Positions 54,396-62,367 of a stretch of 64,000 nt of DNA are shown one piece after another. The translations under genes and the position numbers were made by a program. Location of the stretch: the NCBI GenBank assembly GCA_958295905.1, contig OY282382.1:1574001-1638000 (forward strand). Reading direction: 5' to 3'. Source of the DNA: an uncultured Vicinamibacterales bacterium (GTDB taxonomy: Bacteria > Acidobacteriota > Vicinamibacteria > Vicinamibacterales > UBA8438). A model generated the notes under the pieces. That model searched no databases. It was not told the origin of the DNA and saw only the letters and a list, made by a program, of their open reading frames with translations. Positions within the stretch are counted from its first letter, which is position 1; every line of letters starts with the position of its first letter.

Positions 54396-55220
54396 TCAGG
54401 CGAGCTCCCATTCCCCGCCGTCCGAACGTGCCCGTCCTTCTTCCCGCAGCTTGATGAGGTGCGCGGCCACGCTCTCCCGCGCCATTGCCGTCAGGGCCGC
54501 GGGGAGCCCGTCGTAGAGGCGGTCGACGATGGCCTCGGGCCGCCGGGTCCCCGCCCGCAACGCTGCGACGATCTGGTCTTCGCGGCGTTGCCGGTGTTCG
54601 AGGTACGACCGGAGCACCGCCTGCGGGTCGTCGATGGGCCCGCCGTGGGCGGGCAGCATGCGGGCGGGGGCCAACGCCTGCACGCGCCGGAGCGACGCCA
54701 GATACTGCGACAGGCTGCCGCCGCGCGAGGCGGGGATGACGACGGTCGAACCGGGCACGACGAGATCGGCGGAGAATAGCGTACCGCCCGCCTCGTCGAA
54801 GAAGCAGAGGTGATCGGGGGCGTGGCCCGGGGTGTGGACGGCGCGCACCGCCCCGTCCCCGGCGGGAATCAGCTCGTCGTCGGCGATCGGCGCCCACGCC
54901 ACCGCATGCGCCCGGTCCCTTTCCGGCCAGGGCATCTTCCGGAACGCGGCATCCGGCCAGCGGGCGGCGATGGGCTCGCTGCCGTCGGCGTGGTCGGGGT
55001 GCGCATGGGTGACGAGGACTTGGGCCAGCCCGTCGGTTCCGAGCGCCTGCGCCAGGGCCGACAGGTGCCCGGCCTCGCCGGTCGCGGCGTCCAGCAGCAC
55101 CGGTTCCCGCCCCGACAGCAGATAGGTGTTGTTGCCGGCGCCGGTCATCGGGCCGGGGTTGAAGCCGGGAATGCGGGTGATTTGCACGATGTCGATCAGC
55201 GCCGCGGCGTGATGCGCCAC
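54396..55220 (-). CDS. MBL-fold hydrolase, LACTB2-like
   Basis: 274 residues from GTG 55220; longer frames extend into Arg/Gly-rich sequence and are not credible. The dinuclear-zinc motif is VLVTHAHPDHADGSE (HxHxDH), then AVHTPGHAPDHLCFFDE, LFSADLVV, and MLPAHGGP. A winged-helix-like C-terminus (VDRLYDGLPAALTAMARESV, HLIKLREEGRA) is the LACTB2/RNase-like extension. The human homologue is an RNA endonuclease; bacterial members are mostly uncharacterised. Followed by the sulfurtransferase. Confidence 0.85.
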   Translation of the reverse strand: MAHHAAALIDIVQITRIPGFNPGPMTGAGNNTYLLSGREPVLLDAATGEAGHLSALAQALGTDGLAQVLVTHAHPDHADGSEPIAARWPDAAFRKMPWPERDRAHAVAWAPIADDELIPAGDGAVRAVHTPGHAPDHLCFFDEAGGTLFSADLVVPGSTVVIPASRGGSLSQYLASLRRVQALAPARMLPAHGGPIDDPQAVLRSYLEHRQRREDQIVAALRAGTRRPEAIVDRLYDGLPAALTAMARESVAAHLIKLREEGRARSDGGEWELA

Positions 55221-55593
55221 GCGGCGGCAGAGTCCGGGGGGCCAAGCCGGGGGCGGCCGGCGGCTCCCGCCCGGGCAGCGTCCTGCGCGAGCCGCCCGCC
55301 CCCGCCATTCTACATCTCCCGCCCGCGCCGAACCGGCAGTCCCGGCGACCTGCGCCGGCCTGCCGTTCTCCGTGATCTCCATGTGTCGAGGGCGCGATTC
55401 GGGGCATAATGAGGGAGCGCTCCTGAGCGCGCTGGGTGGCGGCCGACGGCGAACCGCCGTGCGGCCGGCGGTGCGGAGCGCCACGTTCGTGGACGGCTTC
55501 CCGGTTCTGAATCCGCGTTCCCGATGATGGCGGACGCCGGGCGGCAGCGAATCCGGACGCTCGGCAAGGCGGCTCGTCACCCTTGGACGGTGG
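55221..55593. other. Intergenic ahead of the TIGR04255 cassette
   Basis: About 370 bp; base composition falls from about 72 to about 60 percent GC toward the right side. No gene or repeat copy is recognised. GGCATAATGAGG at about 55404-55415 contains a -10-like CATAAT but no matching -35. Confidence 0.4.
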
Positions 55594-56433
55594 ATGTCCG
55601 CACGAGCGGGAGAACTGACATTGGCGTTTGCGCCAATTGGTGAACGACACGCGATTGCCGAGGTGGTCTTCGCTCTTCAGGTCTCCCCTGCGATTACCGG
55701 CGACGACCGAAGGAACCTGGAGAACGCACGCGGACAGTGGGAAGGGTTCCTGCCCGGGATCGCAGAATCGACAATGTTGGCGGTTGGCGTGTCGAATCCC
55801 GGTGAACAGCCACCGCCGCCGCCGGTGCCGCCCCTTGATTTCGTCCGCCACAAGTCTGATGGCGGCCTTGATTGGCGCCTGCACATCCTGGACGGGAACA
55901 TCGTAGTCAACTGCCTGACGTATACACGGTGGCCGCACATCTGGAAACAGGCCAGGGGATTGTTCGCCGCAGTCTCGGGGGTCCTGCCGGAGACCACACT
56001 GGTCGAGTCCGTGTATCTCCAGTACATCAACATTTTTTCCTGGAGCGGAACGACGGAAAATTACGACTCACGAGCGCTTCTCGACGAACAGAGCCCCTCT
56101 GTGCCGGCCAGTGTTCTCGATCGTGGTCCCCACTGGCATCTGCATCAGGGCTGGTTCAGCCCGCTGACCGCACCGCTTGCCGGGCGTATTCTCGAGCGTA
56201 TGCATATTGACGCCTTCGACGACCCAACCGGCCGACATGTCGTCAAGTTCGAGAATCTTCACCGGTTCGACTTCGATCGAGACGGCGGCGTTCCATTCCT
56301 CAGGGAAGCGTTCTCGACCGCAACGACGGCGATGGACGCCAGCTTCGATCACCTGCACGGTCGCGCCAGGAAGTCGCTCGGCGCCTACCTGACCCCTGAC
56401 ATCCAAAGGAGCATCAATCTGCATGCTACGTGA
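55594..56433 (+). CDS. TIGR04255 family protein
   Basis: 279 residues. It opens TLAFAPIGERHAIAEVVFAL, a typical start for the sporadically distributed TIGR04255 family, and ends with FDHLHGRARKSLGAYLTPDI, its C-terminal helix. The middle has alternating beta strands (LDWRLHILDGNIVVNCLTYT, VESVYLQYINIF) and RHVVKFENLHRFDF. No catalytic residues are known for the family. Base composition is lower in GC than its neighbours (about 57-62 percent in sampled lines, against about 72). It overlaps the next gene by 11 bp, and the three genes to 57560 form one unit. Confidence 0.75.
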   Translation: MSARAGELTLAFAPIGERHAIAEVVFALQVSPAITGDDRRNLENARGQWEGFLPGIAESTMLAVGVSNPGEQPPPPPVPPLDFVRHKSDGGLDWRLHILDGNIVVNCLTYTRWPHIWKQARGLFAAVSGVLPETTLVESVYLQYINIFSWSGTTENYDSRALLDEQSPSVPASVLDRGPHWHLHQGWFSPLTAPLAGRILERMHIDAFDDPTGRHVVKFENLHRFDFDRDGGVPFLREAFSTATTAMDASFDHLHGRARKSLGAYLTPDIQRSINLHAT

Positions 56434-57043
56434 GTCTGCAGCCAGTGAGCGAACTGCTGCTCCAGTCCCTCCAGGAGTCATGGCGGCGACTCTCGTTTCC
56501 GTGTTGACGACAGCTTCGCTCTGGTCCGCAACGGTTCTCGACGGGACGAATCCGGTCAAGGCGCTCACCAACGATCCGGTAGCAGCCCCGACGGTATCCG
56601 ACAGGCTTTCATCGGCGCTGTCGTATCCCGAGACAACGGGGTCGGAGAAGCTGCCGGCGGCCGCCGGCCGCATCACACGGTTGACCGAAGCGTCTCCTGA
56701 TCGCAAGGAGCCGCTCAGAGAGAGGATCCGCTCCATCATGATGGAGACGGACGACCCTCGGGACGGAATACGGCCGTCCCCGGACGCCATCAACGAGGCG
56801 CTTCGATTCGTGGATCTGCTTCCGGCGGACTCACCGGTGCCTCACGTCTCGGTCGCCGACGATGGCGAAGTCAACTTCTTTCGGCGCGGGCACGGACTGT
56901 TCATCGACATCGGCTTCTTCGGCGATGGTCAGATTCACTACTACGCCCGTGTGGACGCCCTGGGAATCGACGTGACCGGATCGGAACCGTTCAGCGGCCG
57001 CTCTCTGCCGCGCGATCTCGTTATCCCCATTACGACGGACTGA
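56423..57043 (+). CDS. Cassette protein 2, hypothetical
   Basis: 206 residues. An N-terminal hydrophobic stretch (VMAATLVSVLTTASLWSATVL, about 19-39) may be a signal or a membrane helix. Residues 80-130 are charged helical (REPLRERIRSIMMETDDPRD, PDAINEALRFVDLLPADSPV). The C-terminal 75 residues have VSVADDGEVNFFRRGHGLFI and DIGFFGDGQIHYYARVD, a beta pattern common in small partner proteins of TIGR04255 loci. I do not recognise a family. It starts inside the end of the TIGR04255 gene and its stop is 1 bp from the start of the next. Confidence 0.65.
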   Translation: MLRESAASERTAAPVPPGVMAATLVSVLTTASLWSATVLDGTNPVKALTNDPVAAPTVSDRLSSALSYPETTGSEKLPAAAGRITRLTEASPDRKEPLRERIRSIMMETDDPRDGIRPSPDAINEALRFVDLLPADSPVPHVSVADDGEVNFFRRGHGLFIDIGFFGDGQIHYYARVDALGIDVTGSEPFSGRSLPRDLVIPITTD

Positions 57044-57044
57044 G

Positions 57045-57560
57045 ATGGTCAACGGCCGATCAGCCGGCGGACGCGAGTGTCCGGAAGAGATGACTGCCCA
57101 GTCGGTGAACGGTCCAGGACTTGTGCTCGACGAGGAAGAGTTGGGGCGTTTTCTCTACCGGGACGATCACCTGACGGCGGACGGTCATCTGGTGCCCGCG
57201 GCGTTGCCTACCAGTGACCTGCTCGATCCGCAACGAGCATGTCTCTCCGTGGGGCGGCTCGGTCACCTGACGGCCCACGGCATCTGCCGCTTGGTTGCAG
57301 AGCGTGAACAGAAGACGCCGGCCAACCGGTTCGGTGGTTGTGGCGTCGCCGTGACCGCGGACGTGAGAAACCTGCGCACGCCCGATGGCCGGCGTGAACT
57401 GTGCGTCGTGGATGACGCCGCGGATGGATTCAACGCTCACGCCCTGGTGCGGCTGGCGAATCCCGGCGCGTACCGCAGGGGATCTGTCAAACGGCTGCGG
57501 GGACGGTTGCTCGACCTTTTCAGCTTTCGTCCGGCGCGCGCGTTGCTCGGACCTCGGTAG
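57045..57560 (+). CDS. Cassette protein 3, hypothetical
   Basis: 171 residues from ATG 57045 (ATG 57090 with GGAAGAG in front is an alternative). Features: EELGRFLYRDDHLTADGHLV, LSVGRLGHLTAHGICRLVAE and CGVAVTADVRNLRTPDGRRE, then CVVDDAADGFNAHALVRLAN. The repeated 'D-x-HLT-A-(D/H)-G' pattern (DDHLTADGH and LGHLTAHGI) is notable, with several His and Asp that could bind metal. No family recognised. The last gene of the cassette; thyX-like gene starts 5 bp after it. Confidence 0.62.
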   Translation: MVNGRSAGGRECPEEMTAQSVNGPGLVLDEEELGRFLYRDDHLTADGHLVPAALPTSDLLDPQRACLSVGRLGHLTAHGICRLVAEREQKTPANRFGGCGVAVTADVRNLRTPDGRRELCVVDDAADGFNAHALVRLANPGAYRRGSVKRLRGRLLDLFSFRPARALLGPR

Positions 57561-57565
57561 CGCCA

Positions 57566-59215
57566 ATGACGGGCGTGTCCGATGCCCACGGCGCGGCCGA
57601 GCGGTTCACGGCGGACGAGCGGCGCGCCCTCTCCCCCTACTTCACGAACCTCGACGACGGCGTCTTCGCCTTGCGGAACCTGCCCGAAGTGGTGAAGGGG
57701 GCGCTGTTCGCCCGCTACTCGCGCTCGGCGAAGCCGCTGCGGCGGCTGTTCCTCGACGAGTTTCTCGACGCGGTGGCGGGGGGGCGGGCCCCGGACGCGG
57801 CGGTCGGGGTCGAGCGGGCGGACCGCCTCTACGAGCGGGTGTTCGGAGACTACGGCGACGACTCGGTGGCCCAGCTCGGCGCGGCGCACATCGCGTGCGA
57901 GGGGGCGTCGAACCTGCTGACCAAGGTGATCGAGCGCGGCCGCCTGGCCGCGTACATCGAGCAGTCGACCCGCTACGTGCCGTACACGGACCGGCCCGGC
58001 GGCCGCTGGAAATACTTGGTTCCCCGGGAGCTCGACGGGCTTCCCCTGCGCGGGCGGTACGTCTCGACCCTGGACGACGCGTTCGAAACCTATCGCCGGT
58101 GGCTCGAGCCGGCCCAGGCCCATTTCCGGCGCCGGTATCCCAACACCGCGGGAGACTCGGAGGGCGTGTACCGTGCGGTGATCCGGGCGAAGGCGCTCGA
58201 TACGCTGCGCGGGCTGCTGCCCGCCGCCACCCGGTCCAACGTGGGCATCTTCGCGTCGGGCCAGGCGTTCGAGGCCCTGCTGCTGCGGATGCGGGCCCAC
58301 CCGCTGGCGGAGGCGCGCGCGTGCGCGGACCGGATGCTCGTCGAGCTGAGAAAGCTGATACCGGCCTTTCTGACCCGGGTCGATCGGGAGGACCGCGGCG
58401 TGCGGTGGAGCCGCTACCTCGCCGACACGCGGCGGGGGACCGGCGCGGCGGCCGAGCGGCTCCTGCGCGGGACGGCTCCGGCGCCGCAGCCCGAGGTGGC
58501 CCTCACCGACTTCGATCCGGACGGTGAGGTCAAGGTGGTCGCGGCGGCGCTGTACGAGTCGTCCCGTCTGCCCGAGAGCCAACTGCTGGAGACGGCGCGC
58601 GGCATGAGCGACGGCGACCGGGCGGCGGTCATCCGCGCCTACGCCGGCGATCGCGCCAACCGCCGGCATCGGCCCGGGCGCGCGTTCGAGCGGACCGGCT
58701 ATTGCTTCGACGTGCTGTCGGACTACGGCGCGTTCCGCGACCTGCAACGCCACCGGCTCCTGACCGTGGAGTGGCAGGAGCTCACGGCGGACCACGGGTA
58801 CGCGGAGCCGGCCGCCCTCGAGGGCATCGGGGCGGGGGAGGACTGGCGCCGGGTGATGGAGCGCACCGGCGAGCTCCACGCGGCGATGGTCCGCGGGACG
58901 TCGCCTGCGGCGGCCCAGTACGCGGTGCCGATGGCCTACCGCATCCGCTACCGGATGCAGATGAACGCCCGCGAGGCGATGCACGTGATCGAGCTGAGGA
59001 CGGCGCCGCAGGGCCACGCCGCGTACCGGCGCGTCTGCCAGGCGATGCACCGGTTGATCGCCGACGAGGCCGGTCACCGGGCGATCGCCGAGGCGATGCG
59101 GTTCGCCGACCATTCGACGGTGGAGCTGGAGCGGTTGGGGGGGGAACGGGCGGGCGCGCGGCGGCGCTCGGAGCGGCGGCGGGGCGATCAGTCGTCGGAC
59201 TTGGCGGCCCAGTAG
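57566..59215 (+). CDS. Tandem ThyX-like (flavin thymidylate synthase family) protein
   Basis: 549 residues with two ThyX-type halves. Half 1 (about 15-255) has GDDSVAQLGAAHIACEGASN, AYIEQSTRYVPYTDRPGG and RSNVGIFASGQAFEALLLRM. Half 2 (about 300-520) has GYCFDVLSDYGAFRDLQRHR, LLTVEWQELT and AAQYAVPMAYRIRYRMQMNA, then EAMHVIELRTAPQGH. The ThyX motif RHRx7S is only partly kept: half 2 has RHR but Glu, not Ser, eight positions on; half 1 has RSN in its place. So thymidylate synthesis (dUMP to dTMP with FAD) is not certain. Its 3' end overlaps the deformylase gene on the other strand by 28 bp. Confidence 0.78.
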   Translation: MTGVSDAHGAAERFTADERRALSPYFTNLDDGVFALRNLPEVVKGALFARYSRSAKPLRRLFLDEFLDAVAGGRAPDAAVGVERADRLYERVFGDYGDDSVAQLGAAHIACEGASNLLTKVIERGRLAAYIEQSTRYVPYTDRPGGRWKYLVPRELDGLPLRGRYVSTLDDAFETYRRWLEPAQAHFRRRYPNTAGDSEGVYRAVIRAKALDTLRGLLPAATRSNVGIFASGQAFEALLLRMRAHPLAEARACADRMLVELRKLIPAFLTRVDREDRGVRWSRYLADTRRGTGAAAERLLRGTAPAPQPEVALTDFDPDGEVKVVAAALYESSRLPESQLLETARGMSDGDRAAVIRAYAGDRANRRHRPGRAFERTGYCFDVLSDYGAFRDLQRHRLLTVEWQELTADHGYAEPAALEGIGAGEDWRRVMERTGELHAAMVRGTSPAAAQYAVPMAYRIRYRMQMNAREAMHVIELRTAPQGHAAYRRVCQAMHRLIADEAGHRAIAEAMRFADHSTVELERLGGERAGARRRSERRRGDQSSDLAAQ

Positions 59216-59715
59216 CGGCCGTACTCCTCGAGGAACGTGATGCTCTCGAACGAGGCCATCCGGTCGAAGAAGAGCACGCCGTCGAGGTGATCGGTCTCGT
59301 GCTGGATGACCCGGGCGGGAAACCCGTCCGCGGTCAGGGCCAGCGGCCGCCCGCGGCGGTCGAGTGCGCGCAACCGGATTTTGGCCGCTCGCGGGACCCG
59401 TCCGCGGATGTCGGGGATGCTCAGGCAGCCTTCCCAGTCCTCTTCCACCCCCGAGCCGATGGGGGTAACCTCGGGGTTGATGACGACCACCGGCGGCATC
59501 CCGCCGTCGGCGTCGTCGACGCCGGCGACGAAGAGGCGGATGCTCTCGTGCACCTGGGGGCCGGCGAGACCGATGCCCCGGCTGTCGTGCATGGTTTCGA
59601 ACATGTCGTCGATGAGCCGTTGGATTCTCGGGGCGCCGATCTCGCCCGGGTCGAGCGGCTGCGCCCGTTTCCGGAGGACGGGGTGGCCCATGCGCGCGAC
59701 TTTCAGGATGGCCAT
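59188..59715 (-). CDS. def: Peptide deformylase
   Basis: 175 residues. It removes the N-formyl group from new proteins. The three metal-site motifs are complete: GIGLAGPQV (about 48), EGCLSIPDIRG (Cys ligand, about 96), QHETDHLDGVLF (two His and catalytic Glu, about 138). It begins MAILKVARMGHPVLRKRA. Overlaps the thyX-like gene end to end by 28 bp. No fmt gene beside it. Confidence 0.94.
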   Translation of the reverse strand: MAILKVARMGHPVLRKRAQPLDPGEIGAPRIQRLIDDMFETMHDSRGIGLAGPQVHESIRLFVAGVDDADGGMPPVVVINPEVTPIGSGVEEDWEGCLSIPDIRGRVPRAAKIRLRALDRRGRPLALTADGFPARVIQHETDHLDGVLFFDRMASFESITFLEEYGRYWAAKSDD

Positions 59716-59767
59716 GCGCCGCGATTATACGGCAGCGCCGGCGCCGGCCATCCCGCGCCGCCGGCGA

Positions 59768-59810
59768 GGTGGGTTGGCCGGCGATGGGAGCCGGAAGAGA
59801 CGATTTCCGG
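59768..59810 (+). repeat. Family C right-end fragment
   Basis: GGGTTGGCCGGCGATGGGAG, then GAGACGATTTCCGGG. A decayed right half of a family C repeat in front of the full copy. Confidence 0.55.
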
Positions 59811-59813
59811 GCC

Positions 59814-60078
59814 GGGAAGTCTGCGCCGTAGAACGGTGCCGCCTTCCCCTGGAAGCGCCGTCTCCCTGGAGGGTTGGTTGGGAGGCCATCGGAGCCTGAG
59901 GATCGGCGCAAGAATAAACTCCCGGTTTTGCTGCATCGGTTTCGTGGCGCAGTTTCACTTCGACCGCATCCATGCCGCGTAGCTGCCGCATTCGGCGTCG
60001 ATCCCATGACGGCGTGATTGCGGCCTCTGAAGGAAGTTGTTCTTGCGCGGATCCTGAGGCGACGATTTCCGGGCTGGA
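59814..60078 (+). repeat. Family C repeat split by miniature element F
   Basis: Left part 59814-59900 (GGGAAGTCTGCGCCGTAGAA, then CTGGAGGGTTGGTTGGGAGG, ending GGAGCCTGAG) and right part 60059-60078 (GCGACGATTTCCGGG). Removing element F and one CTGAG rejoins GGAGCCTGAGGCGACGATTT, the normal C sequence. Confidence 0.8.
59901..60053 (+). mobile_element. Miniature element F, copy 2 (153 bp)
   Basis: GATCGGCGCAAGAA to TTCTTGCGCGGATC: 14-bp inverted ends with one mismatch. Flanked by CTGAG at 59896-59900 and 60054-60058. Same length as copy 1 at 18533-18685. Inserted in a family C repeat, so F moved after C had spread. Confidence 0.9.
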
Positions 60079-60084
60079 AACGCC

Positions 60085-60615
60085 ATGCACCTCGACCCCA
60101 TCGCCTACCGCTTCTGTCACGCGTGCGGAGATCGGCTGGTCCCCAAGCGGCTCAAGCCGGGTGACCCGGAGCGCCTCGTCTGCTCCGGGTGCGGCGGCGT
60201 CCTCTATCTGGACCCGAAGGTCGCCACCGGCGCGATCATCGCCCTGCAGGACCGCCGGATCGTGCTGGTGCGGCGGGCGATCGAGCCGGGCTACGGGCGC
60301 TGGGTCTTCCCCGGCGGCTACGTCGACCGGGGCGAGGTGGTCGGCGCCGCCGCCATTCGCGAGGCCCGCGAGGAGTCGGGGCTCGAAATCCGCCTGGAGG
60401 GCCTCGTCAGCATCTACTCGTACCCCGAGCGGCCGCCGGTCATCATCGTGTACGCGGCGACCGCGATCGGCGGAGAGCTGCAGCACGACGAGGAGAGCCT
60501 GGAGATCGGCGCCTTCAGCGAGGCGGAGATTCCCTGGGACGAACTGGCCTTCCGCAGCACCCATGAGGCGCTGCGCGACTACTACGCCGGCGTGCTGCAC
60601 CGCCACTGCCGCTGA
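60085..60615 (+). CDS. Nudix hydrolase with N-terminal zinc ribbon
   Basis: 176 residues. A zinc ribbon (FCHACGDRLV, CSGCGGVLY; residues 11-41) precedes a Nudix domain. The Nudix box is GGYVDRGEVVGAAAIREARE followed by ESGLE, with all acidic residues. This arrangement recalls the NudC-type NADH pyrophosphatases and the ADP-ribose enzymes, but the SQPWPFPQS motif of NudC is not there. Substrate unknown; a nucleoside diphosphate linked to X. ATG 60085 is 6 bp past the family C repeat. Confidence 0.88.
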   Translation: MHLDPIAYRFCHACGDRLVPKRLKPGDPERLVCSGCGGVLYLDPKVATGAIIALQDRRIVLVRRAIEPGYGRWVFPGGYVDRGEVVGAAAIREAREESGLEIRLEGLVSIYSYPERPPVIIVYAATAIGGELQHDEESLEIGAFSEAEIPWDELAFRSTHEALRDYYAGVLHRHCR

Positions 60616-60680
60616 CGCCGGCGGGCGGCCCGGCGGCGCCGGCGCGTTGCGCCGCCGCCGCCGCTGACGCGGGCCGCGCC

Positions 60681-61865
60681 TCAGGCGGGACGGCGGGCGG
60701 CGGCGGGCGGGAACCGCAGGTCGTGGCGTTCGGCGTTGGCGGCCGCATCCTCCACCAACGCCTCCACCGGCAGCGCCGTCTCCGCTTCGTCGACCTGCCG
60801 GGCGGTGGCCCGGGTGGCCGGATGCTTCGGCGTGAACAGGGTGCAGCAGTCCTCGTCGGGAATGATCGACACTTCGTAGGTGCGGAGCCGCCGCGCCTCG
60901 TGGATGATCTCGTCCTTGTCCATGCCCACGAGGGGCCGCAGCACCGGCAGGGCCGCCGCCGCGTCGATGACCGCCAGGTTGTCCAGCGTCTGGGAGGCGA
61001 CCTGGCCGACCGCCTCGCCGGTGACGAGCGCGGCCGAGCCGCTGACCCGTGCGATCCGCTCGGCGATGCGGAGCATGAGCCGCCGGTAGACGACCACCCG
61101 CAGCGGGGGCGGCACCGCCAGCACCACCCGGCGCTGAATCCCGCCGAAGGCCACCACGTACAGCCGCGACTCGAGCTGATAGCGGGTCAGCAGGGCGGCG
61201 ATCTCCGCCACCTTGTCCTGGGAGGTGCGGGACAGGATGGGATAGCTGTGGAAGTGGATGAAGCGGACCCGGCAGCCGCGCTTGATCATGCGCCAAGCGG
61301 CCACCGGCGAGTCGATGCCCCCCGACAGCAGACAGGCGACCCGGCCGCTGACCCCGCTGGGCAGTCCGCCGGCCCCCGGCTCCTTGCGCAGGCAGCAGAA
61401 CGCCCGGTCGCCGAGCACCTCCACCCGGACCGTCAGGGCCGGCTGTTCGAGGTCGACCCGCCAACCCTTGGCCGCCTTGATCCGCCCTCCCAGGTCCCGC
61501 TCGATCTGTGGAGACGTCAAGGGAAACCGCTTGTCGGCGCGCCGCGCCGTCACCCGGAAGCTGTTCGCCTCCACCCCCGCAAGCTCGCCGAGCACGGTCT
61601 CGGTGATGGCGTCGAAGTCGCAGGCCGCGGGCGCCGCCCGCAGGAAGTTGGCGATGCCCGGCAGGCGGGAGAGGCGCTCGCGCACCTGCGGCCAGTCGTC
61701 GTGGGAGGCGTGCTGCAGCTCGATGCGGCCCATCAGGGCGCGGACCTTCACGCCGTCGAGGCCGGCCATCGCGGCGCGGATGTTGGCGAGCAGCCGCTCG
61801 ACGAACCAGGGACGGTTGCGTCCCTTGAGGGCGATTTCCTGGTAGTGAACGATGACCGATGGCAT
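60681..61865 (-). CDS. thiI: tRNA 4-thiouridine synthase
   Basis: 394 residues. It adds sulfur to uridine 8 of tRNA and may act in thiazole synthesis. N-terminal ferredoxin-like and THUMP domains (about 1-165: VIVHYQEIALKGRNRPWFVE; FRVTARRADKRFPLTSPQIE), then the PP-loop ATP pyrophosphatase (CLLSGGIDSPVAAWRMIKRG at about 178; VTGEAVGQVASQTLDNL near 285; DEDCCTLFTPKHPAT near 345). The C-terminal rhodanese domain of E. coli ThiI is absent, as in Bacillus and archaea; the sulfurtransferase at 53519 could serve, by inference only. The start is at ATG 61865. Confidence 0.92.
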   Translation of the reverse strand: MPSVIVHYQEIALKGRNRPWFVERLLANIRAAMAGLDGVKVRALMGRIELQHASHDDWPQVRERLSRLPGIANFLRAAPAACDFDAITETVLGELAGVEANSFRVTARRADKRFPLTSPQIERDLGGRIKAAKGWRVDLEQPALTVRVEVLGDRAFCCLRKEPGAGGLPSGVSGRVACLLSGGIDSPVAAWRMIKRGCRVRFIHFHSYPILSRTSQDKVAEIAALLTRYQLESRLYVVAFGGIQRRVVLAVPPPLRVVVYRRLMLRIAERIARVSGSAALVTGEAVGQVASQTLDNLAVIDAAAALPVLRPLVGMDKDEIIHEARRLRTYEVSIIPDEDCCTLFTPKHPATRATARQVDEAETALPVEALVEDAAANAERHDLRFPPAAARRPA

Positions 61866-61998
61866 GCGTGAGTCCGAACTGTCCGCGGACGGCGCATCCT
61901 GCGCTCCGCGATGAACCGGGCCGCGGCGGGCGAAGGCGACGCCGTCGTGCCGGAGCGGGTCCGGCGCCGCGGTGGCGGTGAGCGGATACGTTTCTGTC

Positions 61999-62004
61999 TA
62001 TAAT
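61999..62004 (+). promoter_or_regulatory. Candidate -10 box upstream of repeat A and idi
   Basis: A perfect TATAAT in a short AT-rich stretch (ACGTTTCTGTCTATAATTCGG). No good -35 is seen 17 bp upstream. If used, the transcript would carry family A repeat copy 4 in a leader of about 360 nt before idi. Confidence 0.45.
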
Positions 62005-62115
62005 TCGGGATTGGTTGCCGGGTCGCGGCGGAAGACGTTGCAGCTTGCCGGAGAGGCCGAATCGGCCAGGTACCATACCGTACCTTGTCTCCGCGTATTG
62101 GGCCGCGGCAGGACC

Positions 62116-62275
62116 ATCCCCCACGCTCCGCCACCGCCGTGCGCAGGCGGAATCGTGGCGGGTCCTGGGACTCCGGACGTGCGGAATCGTGGGTTCCCGC
62201 GGCGCCGGCCGGTCGGCAAGACGGTGGCGCCCCCTCGAATCGGGGGCGAACCGTCACGCGCAGTCAGCGTGGGAT
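62116..62275 (+). repeat. Interspersed repeat family A, copy 4
   Basis: 160 bp from ATCCCCCACGCTCC to AGCGTGGGAT. The hairpin core CCCCTCGAATCGGGGG is at about 62231-62246, flanked by GACGG and CCGTC. It is 92 bp upstream of the idi start and on the same strand as copy 1. Confidence 0.78.
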
Positions 62276-62367
62276 GCCCCTGGGGCCGCGGGCATCGACG
62301 CCGCGCGCGATCGGTTCACGGATGCCGGCGCCTCCGCGCCCGGCGCTGGTTCGAGGTCCGAAGAGAC

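Noticed and set aside
61972-62367. N-terminal extension of idi.
   Set aside because: It translates a family A repeat and gives Arg/Pro-rich sequence; the family normally starts at about the GTG at 62368.
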